From positions 1 through 34,015 of the forward strand of contig NZ_BMFU01000016.1 in the NCBI RefSeq assembly GCF_014639235.1: a stretch of 34,015 nucleotides of DNA. The letters run 5' to 3'. The position numbers were made by a program, and so were the translations under genes. Positions 15,672 through 24,780 of the stretch are shown in pieces (positions within the stretch are counted from its first letter, which is position 1; each line of letters begins with the position of its first letter). The DNA comes from Paenibacillus silvae. Its GTDB lineage: Bacteria > Bacillota > Bacilli > Paenibacillales > Paenibacillaceae. Under the pieces are notes generated by a model that was given only the letters and a program-made list of their open reading frames with translations, ran no database searches and was not told where the DNA came from.

Positions 15672-17154
15672 CAACGATCCCCGCCTTCCCGCCGAGCAAA
15701 GTGCTGTTTGTCGCGATGGCTTCCTGACAGATCACACGTACACCCTTGGCTGCGAGACGGTCAGTCCATACTTGCAGCTGCTGCGCCCTTGCGGACGAAC
15801 CAGAAGCAGCCGAAGATGTATAGCCTGCGTTTATACCCGCTTCTGTTCGGAGTCGCTCTATCGTTTCCCCTTGTTCTGTCGGCCGTTTCCCTTCAAGCCG
15901 ATCTGTTCGCAAGGAAAACGCCAATCTCCCCTCGGCATGTTCTGAAGCTCCATAAGTGACGACAGGATGCTGCACTGCTTGACTTCCCGTTAGATGTACA
16001 CTGACCTGAAAGCCAAGCGTAGCAGCGTGTTCAAGCCAGCCAACCAGCCTTTCATCCAGCTGTCCAGTGAAAATAACGATGCTTGAACCGTACGAAAGCT
16101 GCTCCAGCCTGCTAACATCCAGCATAGATGAAGCCTCCGGCTGCTCTTTGCACAATCGGGCATACGCCAGTCGCCGTAATGCGTCGGCCATACCTTCATC
16201 AGCGCCACCATACCCTCGTCGCACGTCACCCGCAGCAGAGCTATGATTCGTACTGCCTTGTTTCCTTGACAGCTCTCCCCGCTCCACAGTTCTGTTTGCT
16301 CTGCTGCTCAGCTCATCTCCACTTAACCAGAGTTGGCAAGGCATCTGCGCATCGTCCGCCTCTTTGAGCCAGCTGGCAGCGCCACGCACTGCCTGTTCAA
16401 ATGCTTCATGCGCCTGACCCTCCGACTCGTTGTCTTCGTAACCCGAGCTTTCCTCGTAAACGATAATGGCCAGCGAGGTGCGCTGTGAAATTTCGGGAAT
16501 CAGCGTGTGCAGTCTTCCGGTCCGGGCGGTGCTCTTCCAATGGATCCGGTTAAATGCATCTCCCTGCTGATATTCCCGAATTTCTAGTCCAGGCGGTCCC
16601 AGCAGCTGTGAATGCACCACCCTACCTTCTCCATGGCTCCCCCAACTCTCAGGCCAGATCGATACCTCGCTATATCCGCCATCTGGTACGACTACAAGCG
16701 GCTCTTCACCTTCCAGAAGGGCACAGGCCTTGCTCCATCCAAAAACGTCGCCCCAATATATTCGTCCTTCCTCCCACACATGCACGCCACGAGCAAGCCC
16801 CGTGATCTCGTATTGATAAGACCATTGTCTCTTCATGCCGGGAAAAAGCAGCTTGCGATGCACCCCTGCGGGTGTATTGTCGCAAACGACCAGCCATAGC
16901 AGCGGAAGGGCACAGCGGAATTCCAGATGCACCTGAACCCGCAAGCTCTCACCTGCCACAATATGCCCCGGACGTCTATGCCGTTGTATATGAACTTGAC
17001 GAGGACCGAAGAGCTGCAGAACAATTCCGTATATTACAACCAGAACCGATATGGCAGCCAGGAATAAAGTGGATTTTCCTCCGTGCCACAGATACACGCC
17101 GATTAGAAGAATCGCTATCAGCACTTGAGCTGCGCTTCCGCGAATGCCACTCAT
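15658..17154 (-). CDS. DUF58 domain-containing protein
   Basis: 498 residues. Two N-terminal hydrophobic helices (about 8-50) anchor it to the membrane. A beta-rich region follows, then the DUF58 signature: EIREYQQGDAFNRIHWKSTAR near residue 192. The C-terminal half resembles a von Willebrand A-like fold in size but has a long variable insert (about 275-340). It overlaps the MoxR gene by 4 bases (ATGA) and the transglutaminase gene by 14, so the three are translationally coupled. In this family MoxR ATPases are thought to remodel the DUF58 partner; the biological output is unknown. Confidence 0.92.
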   Translation of the reverse strand: MSGIRGSAAQVLIAILLIGVYLWHGGKSTLFLAAISVLVVIYGIVLQLFGPRQVHIQRHRRPGHIVAGESLRVQVHLEFRCALPLLWLVVCDNTPAGVHRKLLFPGMKRQWSYQYEITGLARGVHVWEEGRIYWGDVFGWSKACALLEGEEPLVVVPDGGYSEVSIWPESWGSHGEGRVVHSQLLGPPGLEIREYQQGDAFNRIHWKSTARTGRLHTLIPEISQRTSLAIIVYEESSGYEDNESEGQAHEAFEQAVRGAASWLKEADDAQMPCQLWLSGDELSSRANRTVERGELSRKQGSTNHSSAAGDVRRGYGGADEGMADALRRLAYARLCKEQPEASSMLDVSRLEQLSYGSSIVIFTGQLDERLVGWLEHAATLGFQVSVHLTGSQAVQHPVVTYGASEHAEGRLAFSLRTDRLEGKRPTEQGETIERLRTEAGINAGYTSSAASGSSARAQQLQVWTDRLAAKGVRVICQEAIATNSTLLGGKAGIVDVGA

Positions 17155-18143
17155 GCCCTGCGTCCCCTTCCTTGTCCGCCCATCTGTACAGGCACCGGCA
17201 CGGAAGATAATACTTCACGGATGACCTGCTCCTGTACCTCACTGCTGTCGGCTCTGTTTACCAATTTCAGCTGGATCCGATGAGATAGCACTGGCACGGC
17301 GAGGGATTGCACATCATCCGGTACAACGTAGCTGCGTCCCTGCGCATAGGCATATGCCTGCGCTGCTGTCATCCATGCCAGCGTTCCCCTTGGACTGATA
17401 CCCAGCCGTACCGCATCATGTGCTCTCGTAGCTACAGCTACACCTACAAGATATTGCTTGATCACTGTATCCACGTGCACCTGCCTGACTTCACGCTGCA
17501 TCGCCACAACTTCCTCGGCCAGCATTATCGGATGCATATTCTCCAGCATCTCCTGGCTCCGCACTCGAGACAGCAGCTCTACTTCCTGCTCAGGCTCAGG
17601 ATATCCCAGCGTGATCCGCATCATAAACCGGTCCAGCTGCGCTTCAGGCAGACGATATGTGCCTTCGAATTGAAGCGGGTTCTGCGTTGCCAGCAGCAGA
17701 AACGGTCTGGGCAATGTATGGGTCGTACCATCCACAGTCACGCTGCGCTCCTCCATCGCTTCCAATAAAGAAGACTGCGTCCGCGGGGAAGCACGGTTAA
17801 TCTCATCTGCGAGCACAATATTGTTCATCAGCGGCCCGGGTCTGAATCTGAACTCTCCTGCCTGTACATGATATATGGATACTCCCGTTACATCGGCTGG
17901 CATCACATCTGGCGTGCACTGGATACGCCCCATAGCACAATTTAACGAAGAAGCCACCGTACGGATCAGCATCGTTTTGCCAGTGCCCGGCACATCCTCA
18001 AGCAGCACATGACCTTCACTAAGCATAGCGGCGATAATATATTGAATTTCCTGTTTCTTGCCGATGATGACATCGGCAATTCGATTGCCAAGCCTGTTCA
18101 ACAGTTCAACAGCATATTCATGCTCTATTCGAATCTTGCTCAT
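17151..18143 (-). CDS. MoxR-family AAA+ ATPase
   Basis: 330 residues, full length. Walker A is LEDVPGTGKTML near residue 50, Walker B is IVLADEINRASP near 110, sensor 1 is LLLATQNP, followed by the EGTYRLPEAQLDRFMMR segment characteristic of MoxR. Cytoplasmic chaperone-like ATPase. AAGGAG lies 11 bases before the ATG. First gene of a three-gene operon with DUF58 and the membrane transglutaminase. Confidence 0.96.
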   Translation of the reverse strand: MSKIRIEHEYAVELLNRLGNRIADVIIGKKQEIQYIIAAMLSEGHVLLEDVPGTGKTMLIRTVASSLNCAMGRIQCTPDVMPADVTGVSIYHVQAGEFRFRPGPLMNNIVLADEINRASPRTQSSLLEAMEERSVTVDGTTHTLPRPFLLLATQNPLQFEGTYRLPEAQLDRFMMRITLGYPEPEQEVELLSRVRSQEMLENMHPIMLAEEVVAMQREVRQVHVDTVIKQYLVGVAVATRAHDAVRLGISPRGTLAWMTAAQAYAYAQGRSYVVPDDVQSLAVPVLSHRIQLKLVNRADSSEVQEQVIREVLSSVPVPVQMGGQGRGRRA

Positions 18144-18246
18144 TGGACTGAACTCTCCTTCCCTGCTACTGAATCCTGATTATCTTAATCTATGATTCAT
18201 TGTTGCCCGGAAGTAGAGAGAATAGTCAGAAGATTGGCCGTTTCTT

Positions 18247-19545
18247 TCAAAGAAATGAAAAGGAATGCCTGTAATCCATAGACGTCCAGGGCGGGTCCAC
18301 GGTGATTACCCACTCGCTGTCTCCGGACTGCACCATATACTGCTTCGCTCCAAGCTGCTCCATCAAATCGCCCGCAGCTACCCAGATCGTGCCTTCATTA
18401 CTCTCCATTAAGGCATGTACCGAGTGTCCACTTTGCTCATGCAAACGCTTGGACGTCATTGTGCCCATGGCTGGATTGATCTGCACGATTCGATCCTTCC
18501 ACCAGGTGGTAGCGGTACCTGCAGCCTGATCCCAACTAATGCTTCCTCCCAGCTTGTTGATATAAGTGCGTAGAGGAACAAGCACATTCTGGTCTTTAAC
18601 GCGATATTCATCCGGCTGAAGGTTGACGGTCATGTATCCCAGCTCGATCTTCAGCGGTTTGGCTGAAGCCCACTGCGATGCGTTTGCGTCCACGTGTTTG
18701 GCAATCCAGGCAGCATCTGGAGAAGGTCTATTTTTAAATTTCGCCGCAGGTTTGACCTGGAATTGCACAGGCTCATCCGAAGACTGCATGACTTCAAAGC
18801 GATACCCCTGCTGCTTGTAATATTGAATAACATCCGGCAGAGCCTTCACCGTTTCGGCATGTGCTCCTCCGTCATGCATCAGAACCAGTGCATTTGACGT
18901 TCCTGCCGGGACCGCTGTAGCATGAGCGACAATTTCGGCAGCAGGCACATTTCGCCGCTTGGAGTCGCCGCTGTCCACGTTCCAGTCCATGACAGCGTAT
19001 CCTCCCCTTTTTAACAGGTCAAAATAAGTATAGTCAAAGTGGCCATAGGTTCCTCCAGGTGCTCTGACCAGTGCAGGCCGAATGCCAATAATGCTGTGAA
19101 TGATATCCTCCGTGCGTTTGATCTGCTGCCAGAAGGATGGATAATTCCGATACAGCTCGCTATATTCATGGTTATATGTATGATTGCCGATAGCATGTCC
19201 TTCCCGGTGAATTCGTTTTATCATTTCAGGCTTCCGCTCCGCTTGCTGTCCCAACACAAAAAAGGTGGCCTTCACCCCGGCATCACGTAAAATATCCAGC
19301 ACCTCCGGCGTATGTTTGCCGGGTCCATCGTCAAAACTCAGGTAGACCACCTTGTGTGTCTTATCGTTTTTTGCCGCCGCTGCGGCAGATGATGCGCCAG
19401 CTCCAAGCATGCCTGTCAACAGTATTACAGTGAGTAAACAGCCTATGGACAGACGCTGCCACATGCGCACTTTTTCACAGACAAATGAAGCATGTTGATC
19501 AAGCTGCCCGTTCCGTTCCATCCACAATTGCGACCCGTACGCCAT
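18247..19545 (-). CDS. Secreted polysaccharide deacetylase with C-terminal copper-amine-oxidase-N-like domain
   Basis: 432 residues from ATG 19545, which has GGAGG 11 bases upstream; a GTG at 19566 is less likely. A long basic N-region is followed by a signal segment (SIGCLLTVILLTGMLGAG) and an Ala-rich cleavage area. The NodB deacetylase domain shows all motifs: SFDDGPG, GNHTYNH, RAPGGTYG, DWNVDSGD and LVLMHDGG. It probably removes acetyl groups from N-acetylglucosamine or N-acetylmuramate in peptidoglycan. The last 120 residues (VPLRTYINKLGGSISWD...) match the cell-wall-associated copper amine oxidase N-terminal module common in Paenibacillus. Monocistronic. Confidence 0.93.
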   Translation of the reverse strand: MAYGSQLWMERNGQLDQHASFVCEKVRMWQRLSIGCLLTVILLTGMLGAGASSAAAAAKNDKTHKVVYLSFDDGPGKHTPEVLDILRDAGVKATFFVLGQQAERKPEMIKRIHREGHAIGNHTYNHEYSELYRNYPSFWQQIKRTEDIIHSIIGIRPALVRAPGGTYGHFDYTYFDLLKRGGYAVMDWNVDSGDSKRRNVPAAEIVAHATAVPAGTSNALVLMHDGGAHAETVKALPDVIQYYKQQGYRFEVMQSSDEPVQFQVKPAAKFKNRPSPDAAWIAKHVDANASQWASAKPLKIELGYMTVNLQPDEYRVKDQNVLVPLRTYINKLGGSISWDQAAGTATTWWKDRIVQINPAMGTMTSKRLHEQSGHSVHALMESNEGTIWVAAGDLMEQLGAKQYMVQSGDSEWVITVDPPWTSMDYRHSFSFL

Positions 19546-19790
19546 GTATGAATCAACCTCCAGCACTCTAGTGATTTTGCTGATAGACTTCAGCAGATTT
19601 GTTAGAATTATATGGAGGCGGATCGCAAAAAAGACTCATTTGAACGATAATTTTGCAATATTTGTTGCCGCTTGCTGCATACAGGAATTGATTCTTGTCC
19701 AACATTTCGGTAGCATTAGAAAATAACGAACATATAGGGGCGCGGGGCAGTGAATAGCGCCTGTCTGATGTATTTGAGGACGCCGGGAGT

Positions 19791-20456
19791 GTGAACCTAT
19801 TGGAACTACTTGAGAAGATCCAGCAGTTGTTCGGGTCTTACGGATATAGCGTAATGTTTTTTGGTCTGCTGCTGGAGTTTATCGCCCTCCCCTTTCCTGG
19901 AGAAACGACAATGGCATATGCAGGATATTTATCGTACAGAGGACAGCTGGACTTCGGCACACTTGTTATACTCGCCTTTCTTGGAACGACCATAGGCATG
20001 ACGATTACGTATTTCATCGGAGCCCGAACGGGGCTTCCCTTTATTATGCGATATGGCAAATGGTTTTTCTTCAAGCCGGACAAGCTGGACAAAACACAGA
20101 AATGGTTTGCCAAATACGGCAACGGATTGATTTTTATCGGATACTTCATCCCCGGTGTTCGTCACTTCACGGGATACTTCTCTGGCATTGCTGCAATTCC
20201 GTTTCGCAAGTTTGCTCTCTATGCCTACTCTGGCGCCCTGTTCTGGGTGGTGCTGTTCCTTGGCATCGGCAAACTGTTCGGCCCTGGCTGGAGTGCAATA
20301 TTCCAGCTGGCTCACCAGTATACTGCTGTCATTCTTGCAGTCATTGGTGTAGTGCTGATCATCGCCGTGATCTATCGTTATCGTCGCAGCTTGTCTAGAA
20401 GCAATACTCGCAAAGCGGTAACCGTTCGCCAAAGACAAAAGCAAAATGCAGACTAG
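19791..20456 (+). CDS. DedA-family membrane protein
   Basis: 221 residues with about five hydrophobic segments. Typical DedA/SNARE-associated (PF09335) motifs are LEFIALPFPGETTMAYAGYL, the conserved FIGARTG and FIGYFIPGVRHFTGYFSGIA. Some members of this family move undecaprenyl phosphate or phosphatidylethanolamine across the membrane; which applies here cannot be told. Start: GTG at 19791 with GAGG 10 bases upstream, or TTG at 19800 with GGGAG 10 bases upstream. The C-terminus is basic and probably cytoplasmic. Confidence 0.93.
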   Translation: MNLLELLEKIQQLFGSYGYSVMFFGLLLEFIALPFPGETTMAYAGYLSYRGQLDFGTLVILAFLGTTIGMTITYFIGARTGLPFIMRYGKWFFFKPDKLDKTQKWFAKYGNGLIFIGYFIPGVRHFTGYFSGIAAIPFRKFALYAYSGALFWVVLFLGIGKLFGPGWSAIFQLAHQYTAVILAVIGVVLIIAVIYRYRRSLSRSNTRKAVTVRQRQKQNAD

Positions 20457-20484
20457 AAAGCACCTTATAGTCTGCTTCTTCCTG

Positions 20485-20517
20485 AAAGAAGTCGTGCTCT
20501 CACGGCTTCTTTTTTTT
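20485..20517 (+). terminator. Terminator of the dedA-like gene
   Basis: GAAGTCGTG pairs with CACGGCTTC around CTCT, followed by a run of Ts to 20517, about 30 bases after the stop codon. Confidence 0.9.
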
Positions 20518-20577
20518 GTGGATTCATGACATACTGCGACCCCAGGCTCCCGCCAGAAAAGTAAACATTCTTTTTTT

Positions 20578-20607
20578 TCATAAACTGGAACACTCCCGGT
20601 CATACTA
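20578..20607 (+). promoter_or_regulatory. Candidate SigG (forespore) promoter of the ger operon
   Basis: TCATA (20578-20582), an 18-base spacer and CATACTA (20601-20607). The -10 matches the SigG consensus CATNNTA fully and the -35 matches four of five positions. Germinant-receptor operons are known SigG targets, which supports the call. Confidence 0.65.
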
Positions 20608-20641
20608 CTTGCAAATATAGGATGATTGAGGAGGGAAGCCC

Positions 20642-22156
20642 ATGGCTGCGGATACACAGATTCAGCACGATACACAGCTTATTCACCCGAACCTGGAAGA
20701 AAATACAAAATACTGCAAAACGATATTGGGGAATAGCAATGACCTGATGATCCGCCCGCTGCAAAGCCTGCATAAGTGGCCCTCTGTATTGTTATACATC
20801 GACGGTCTTGTGGATGTACAGATTCTAAACCTTGCCATTCTGCAACCTCTGCTGCAGGAGCGCAGCTTGCCTGATTTTTCTGCAGATGACGAGCATCTGT
20901 CCTACATTCAGAATGATATTCTCACGGCCAGTGAAGTGCTCTATATCGACAATATGGATGATGTTACGGAGGCGCTATTGGCTGGTGATGCGATTCTGCT
21001 GCTGGAGGGCTCCTCGCGGGGACTCAAGATTGGAGCTGCGGGCTGGGAGGACCGTCCGGTTGGCGAGCCCATTTCACAAACGGTTGTACGTGGCCCGATG
21101 GAGGGGTTCACTGAAAACCTGCGCACGAATACCGCTCTGCTTCGTAAACGGATTCGTGACCCTCAATTGTGGATTGAAGAGCGAATCATTGGACGTGTTA
21201 CAAAGACTCGTGTAGCTGTTGCCTATCTGGAGCACACCGTTAACGTGGAGGTTGTAGAGGAGCTTCGCAGAAGACTGGACCAGATTGATATTGATGGCAT
21301 TTTGGAGAGCGGCTATATTGAGGAGCTGATTCAGGACAAAACGATGACCATTTTCCCAACGGTGTATAATAGCGAACGCCCCGATACGGTATCGGCTGCC
21401 CTGCTTGAAGGGCGAGTTGCCATTATCGTGGACGGAACACCGTTTGTTCTGTTGGCCCCTGCCCTCTTCGTGCATTTCTTCCAATCTCCCGAAGACTATT
21501 ACCAAAGGGCTGACATCAGTACACTCGTTCGCATGCTGCGATATTTATCCTTTCTGATCGCCATGCTCGCACCTTCCTTTTATATTGCCATTACGACCTA
21601 TCATCAGGAGATGCTGCCCACCAACCTGTTGATCAGCCTGGCTGCCCAGCGTGAAGGTGTGCCCTTTCCCGCCTTTATTGAAGCGGTTCTGATGGAATTA
21701 ACATATGAAATTTTGCGAGAAGCAGGCATTCGTATTCCGAAAACGGTCGGGCAGGCTGTATCCATTGTCGGAACACTGGTCATCGGACAGGCTGCCGTTG
21801 ATGCAGGTGTTGTCTCGGCAGCAATGGTGATTATCGTGTCCATTACGGCAATCTCCAGTTATGTCATTCCGGAGAACGGATTATCGATTTCCGTGCGCAT
21901 TTTACGTTTTGTTCTAATGATGCTTGCCGCTGCCTTTGGATTCTACGGTATTTTGCTTGTATTGCTCATTACGCTGACTCATCTTTGCAGCTTGCGGTCT
22001 TTTGGTGTCCCCTACATGTCGCCATTTGCACCATTCATTCAAAATGATCTGAAGGATACGCTGTTCCGTGTGCCTTGGTCCCATATGAAAACACGTCCAT
22101 TGTCCTCCGGCACATCCAACGTCACTCGACAAGTAACTAAAAAAACGAAGCGATAG
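20642..22156 (+). CDS. Spore germination receptor subunit A (GerAA/YfkQ type)
   Basis: 504 residues, typical length. A soluble N-terminal domain (about 1-290) contains the family segment EGSSRGLKIGAAGWEDRPVGEP and later VRGPMEGFTENLRTNTALLRKRI. Hydrophobic segments then fill the C-terminal part, with PTNLLISLAAQREGVPFPAF near 325 and ENGLSISVRILRF near 405. The A subunit sits in the inner membrane of the spore and oligomerises with the B and C subunits; A subunits are now seen as forming an ion channel. GAGGAGGG is 6 bases before the ATG. First gene of the operon, 18 bases before the C-subunit gene. Confidence 0.95.
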   Translation: MAADTQIQHDTQLIHPNLEENTKYCKTILGNSNDLMIRPLQSLHKWPSVLLYIDGLVDVQILNLAILQPLLQERSLPDFSADDEHLSYIQNDILTASEVLYIDNMDDVTEALLAGDAILLLEGSSRGLKIGAAGWEDRPVGEPISQTVVRGPMEGFTENLRTNTALLRKRIRDPQLWIEERIIGRVTKTRVAVAYLEHTVNVEVVEELRRRLDQIDIDGILESGYIEELIQDKTMTIFPTVYNSERPDTVSAALLEGRVAIIVDGTPFVLLAPALFVHFFQSPEDYYQRADISTLVRMLRYLSFLIAMLAPSFYIAITTYHQEMLPTNLLISLAAQREGVPFPAFIEAVLMELTYEILREAGIRIPKTVGQAVSIVGTLVIGQAAVDAGVVSAAMVIIVSITAISSYVIPENGLSISVRILRFVLMMLAAAFGFYGILLVLLITLTHLCSLRSFGVPYMSPFAPFIQNDLKDTLFRVPWSHMKTRPLSSGTSNVTRQVTKKTKR

Positions 22157-22174
22157 TGTAGTCAGGAGAAAAAA

Positions 22175-23380
22175 GTGATGAAGAAATATCTGCTCATGCT
22201 GCTGTCTATTGTGATCATCATGCCGATGTTAAGCGGCTGCTGGGATCGTCAGGAGTTAAATCAGCTCGGGATTGTGCTGGGTCTTGGGGTAGACAAGGAC
22301 GGAGACCGGATCAAAGTCAGTGCGCAGGTGGTGGTGCCCAACGAGGTTTCCTCCAGAGCTCGGGGTGGCAAGGGGACTCCCGTGACCCAATATCAAGCCA
22401 CCGCCCGTACGCTGCTTGAGGCGATTCAGAAGCTTACCGAGACCAGTCCGCGCGCTATTTTTCTTTCCCATGTACGGGTACTCGTTTTCGGTGAGGCGTT
22501 CGCACGAGAGGAAGGCATTTATGACATTGTTGAGGCACTGATGCGAGAGCCTAGTGCAAGACCAGACTATTATGTCATGGTTGCACGCAAAACAACTGCT
22601 TCGCAAATACTGGATATGTTGACACCGCTGGATAACCTTCCTGCGGAGAAGCTGTTCAATGCACTCGATATTTCATCCAAAAGCTGGGCTCCGACAACGA
22701 CCGTAACAACCGATAAGCTGATGCAATACATTCTCACTCCCAGCATGTCCCCGGTTATTACCGGAGTCGAGATTAACGGAGATCCTGTGATTGGTGGAGA
22801 AGCGAAAAATATCGAATCCATCAAGTCCCCAGCTACTCTTCATTTCAGCGGCCTGAGTGTGTTTAAGAAGGATAAGCTTGTTGGATGGCTTGATGAGAAC
22901 CATTCGAAAGGATATAACTACATTCGCGACAATGTGAAATCAACCATTGGTGCCGTGAACTGCCCGGGAGGGGGATATGTCACCTTAAAAACACTTCGTA
23001 CCTCTACCAAACACAGTGTCAAAATGGTCAATGGCGAGCCTCAAATCAGGATTAAGGTTGACAATGTATCTACTGTCGGCTCCGTCGAATGTGATATGGA
23101 GATTGGCTCGATGACAGCCATTAAGGAAATAGAGCAGATTGCGCAGGAAAGAATCGTTGAACTGATGAAAGAAACCGTCAGTCAGGTGCGCAGAAAATAC
23201 CATGTCGATATTTTCGGTTTTGGACAGGATATCTATCATAAATACCCCAAGCTTTACAAAAAAGAAGAACAATCCTGGGACGACTATTTTATGAATCTGG
23301 ATATCAAGTACGAGTCTAATGTGCAGATTCGGCGGATCGGTACGCTGGATAACTCATTTAACAAAAAAGCCAAGGAGTGA
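22175..23380 (+). CDS. Spore germination receptor lipoprotein subunit C (GerAC type)
   Basis: 401 residues. A lipoprotein signal with lipobox LSGC at about residues 24-27 is followed by WDRQELNQLGIVLGLGVDKDGD, the hallmark of Ger(x)C proteins. The final third contains the family's conserved helical segment before DIFGFGQDIYHKYP. Attached to the outer face of the inner spore membrane. Either GTG 22175 or ATG 22178 may start it; AGGAG lies 6 or 9 bases upstream. Ends 6 bases before the next gene. Confidence 0.95.
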   Translation: MMKKYLLMLLSIVIIMPMLSGCWDRQELNQLGIVLGLGVDKDGDRIKVSAQVVVPNEVSSRARGGKGTPVTQYQATARTLLEAIQKLTETSPRAIFLSHVRVLVFGEAFAREEGIYDIVEALMREPSARPDYYVMVARKTTASQILDMLTPLDNLPAEKLFNALDISSKSWAPTTTVTTDKLMQYILTPSMSPVITGVEINGDPVIGGEAKNIESIKSPATLHFSGLSVFKKDKLVGWLDENHSKGYNYIRDNVKSTIGAVNCPGGGYVTLKTLRTSTKHSVKMVNGEPQIRIKVDNVSTVGSVECDMEIGSMTAIKEIEQIAQERIVELMKETVSQVRRKYHVDIFGFGQDIYHKYPKLYKKEEQSWDDYFMNLDIKYESNVQIRRIGTLDNSFNKKAKE

Positions 23381-23386
23381 GGACAA

Positions 23387-23623
23387 GTGCTGCTTTCCAT
23401 TACAGTTGTGGTTGTTGGGTGCCTTATGGGGGTGATTGATTTACCCAAGCTGTTTAAGCGCAAGGAATGGAAAGAAGTGATTGTGTATTCTGTCCTGCTG
23501 CTAACCGGCGTTTTTTTTGGGATCATTGCCGTTAATTTATGGGAGTTTCCAAGCCCCCTCTACATTATTATCTGGATCTACAAACCCGTTAATCAATTAC
23601 TCGCCTATATCACAGGAAGCTAG
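23387..23623 (+). CDS. Small two-helix membrane protein, germination D-subunit type (YfkS-like)
   Basis: 78 residues from GTG 23387, with AAGGAGTGAGGA just upstream. Two hydrophobic segments (about 2-17 and 30-50) flank a basic KLFKRKEWK turn. Its size, topology and position between the C and B genes match small D genes of Bacillus germinant-receptor operons, such as yfkS in yfkQRST. Those proteins can tune receptor response; that role is inferred from context. Confidence 0.7.
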   Translation: MLLSITVVVVGCLMGVIDLPKLFKRKEWKEVIVYSVLLLTGVFFGIIAVNLWEFPSPLYIIIWIYKPVNQLLAYITGS

Positions 23624-23643
23624 CTCAAGGGAGTTGACACACT

Positions 23644-24753
23644 ATGCCGGAGCATGGGCGGCTCGGAATAAGACAACTAACGATCCTAACCATTATGACC
23701 ATTGTTGGCGACATGATGATGATCTACCCTTCGGTCATCGCGAACTATTCCGGCCAAAATGCCTGGCTCAATGCATTCATAGGTATTCCGCTTGGTATGG
23801 GATTAATGTATCTGTATGTGAAACTGGCGGATACCTACCCAGGCGAAAATCTGTTTGGCATTTTGCGGAACATCCTCGGGTATTGGCCAGGAACCCTCGT
23901 ATCGCTGTTTTACCTTATGTATTTTATATTTGGCTCGTCGACACAAGCACGAGTTGTCGGGGATTTTATGACCAGTGAGATATTTTTGCTTACTCCGATT
24001 CGCGTTGTGCTTCTTATTTTTTTCATTGTCATTGGATGGGGGATATTCAACGGTCTGGAGACGATTGGACGAAGCGGTGAGATTTTATTGCCAATTGTGA
24101 CCGTATTTATGTTTATTCTGGTCATCTGCTTGCTTCCGCAGACTGACCACAAACAGCTCCTGCCATTTACAGATACAACCATGAAGCAAATTACGGAAGG
24201 GCTTCTGGTCAGTTTCATCTATCCCGTTGGTGAAGCGATCCCCATTCTGATGCTTATACCCTACGTTAACCAAGAGGCCCATCGTACACGCGACCTTGTC
24301 ATAGGCGCAGGCTTCGGCAATTTCCTAATGGCTGTTCTGGTTACGACATCTATGCTGGTTATGGGCCTTTTCCTTACCCAGCACAATATTTTTGGCTCCT
24401 TTGTGTTATCCCAGAAGATCAACATCGCAAACTTTTTTCAACGTATTGAGGTGCTGATGGCCTCATCCTGGCTGATCTCTACCTATTTTAAAAGCACCAT
24501 CTACCTCTATGCCTTCATCATCGGTACGGCAGAACTGTTTGGCTTCAAAACCTCAAGGTTTCTCGTTTTACCTTCGGTTCTGATCGCCTTTGCTCTTTCT
24601 AATATTGTATCACCTACGATAACCTTTATCGTTACTCTCGTCATTCCATACTGGCTGGATTGGGACATCACAATGTGTCTGATTTTCCCGGTTATGCTAT
24701 TAATCATTCACCTGATCAAAAACAAGGTACGCTTCAAAAAAAATACGGTTTAA
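23644..24753 (+). CDS. Spore germination permease subunit B, first copy (GerAB type)
   Basis: 369 residues with about ten membrane helices, member of the GerAB branch of the APC superfamily. Conserved regions include the N-terminal RQLTILTIMTIVGDMMMIYPS and the central VSFIYPVGEAIPILMLIPYV. The B subunit binds the germinant, often an amino acid. ATG follows GGGAGTTG. Paralogous to the next gene; both copies retain full length and the same helix pattern. Confidence 0.94.
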   Translation: MPEHGRLGIRQLTILTIMTIVGDMMMIYPSVIANYSGQNAWLNAFIGIPLGMGLMYLYVKLADTYPGENLFGILRNILGYWPGTLVSLFYLMYFIFGSSTQARVVGDFMTSEIFLLTPIRVVLLIFFIVIGWGIFNGLETIGRSGEILLPIVTVFMFILVICLLPQTDHKQLLPFTDTTMKQITEGLLVSFIYPVGEAIPILMLIPYVNQEAHRTRDLVIGAGFGNFLMAVLVTTSMLVMGLFLTQHNIFGSFVLSQKINIANFFQRIEVLMASSWLISTYFKSTIYLYAFIIGTAELFGFKTSRFLVLPSVLIAFALSNIVSPTITFIVTLVIPYWLDWDITMCLIFPVMLLIIHLIKNKVRFKKNTV

Positions 24754-24780
24754 AGACTTTACACAAAGGAGCTCACCATC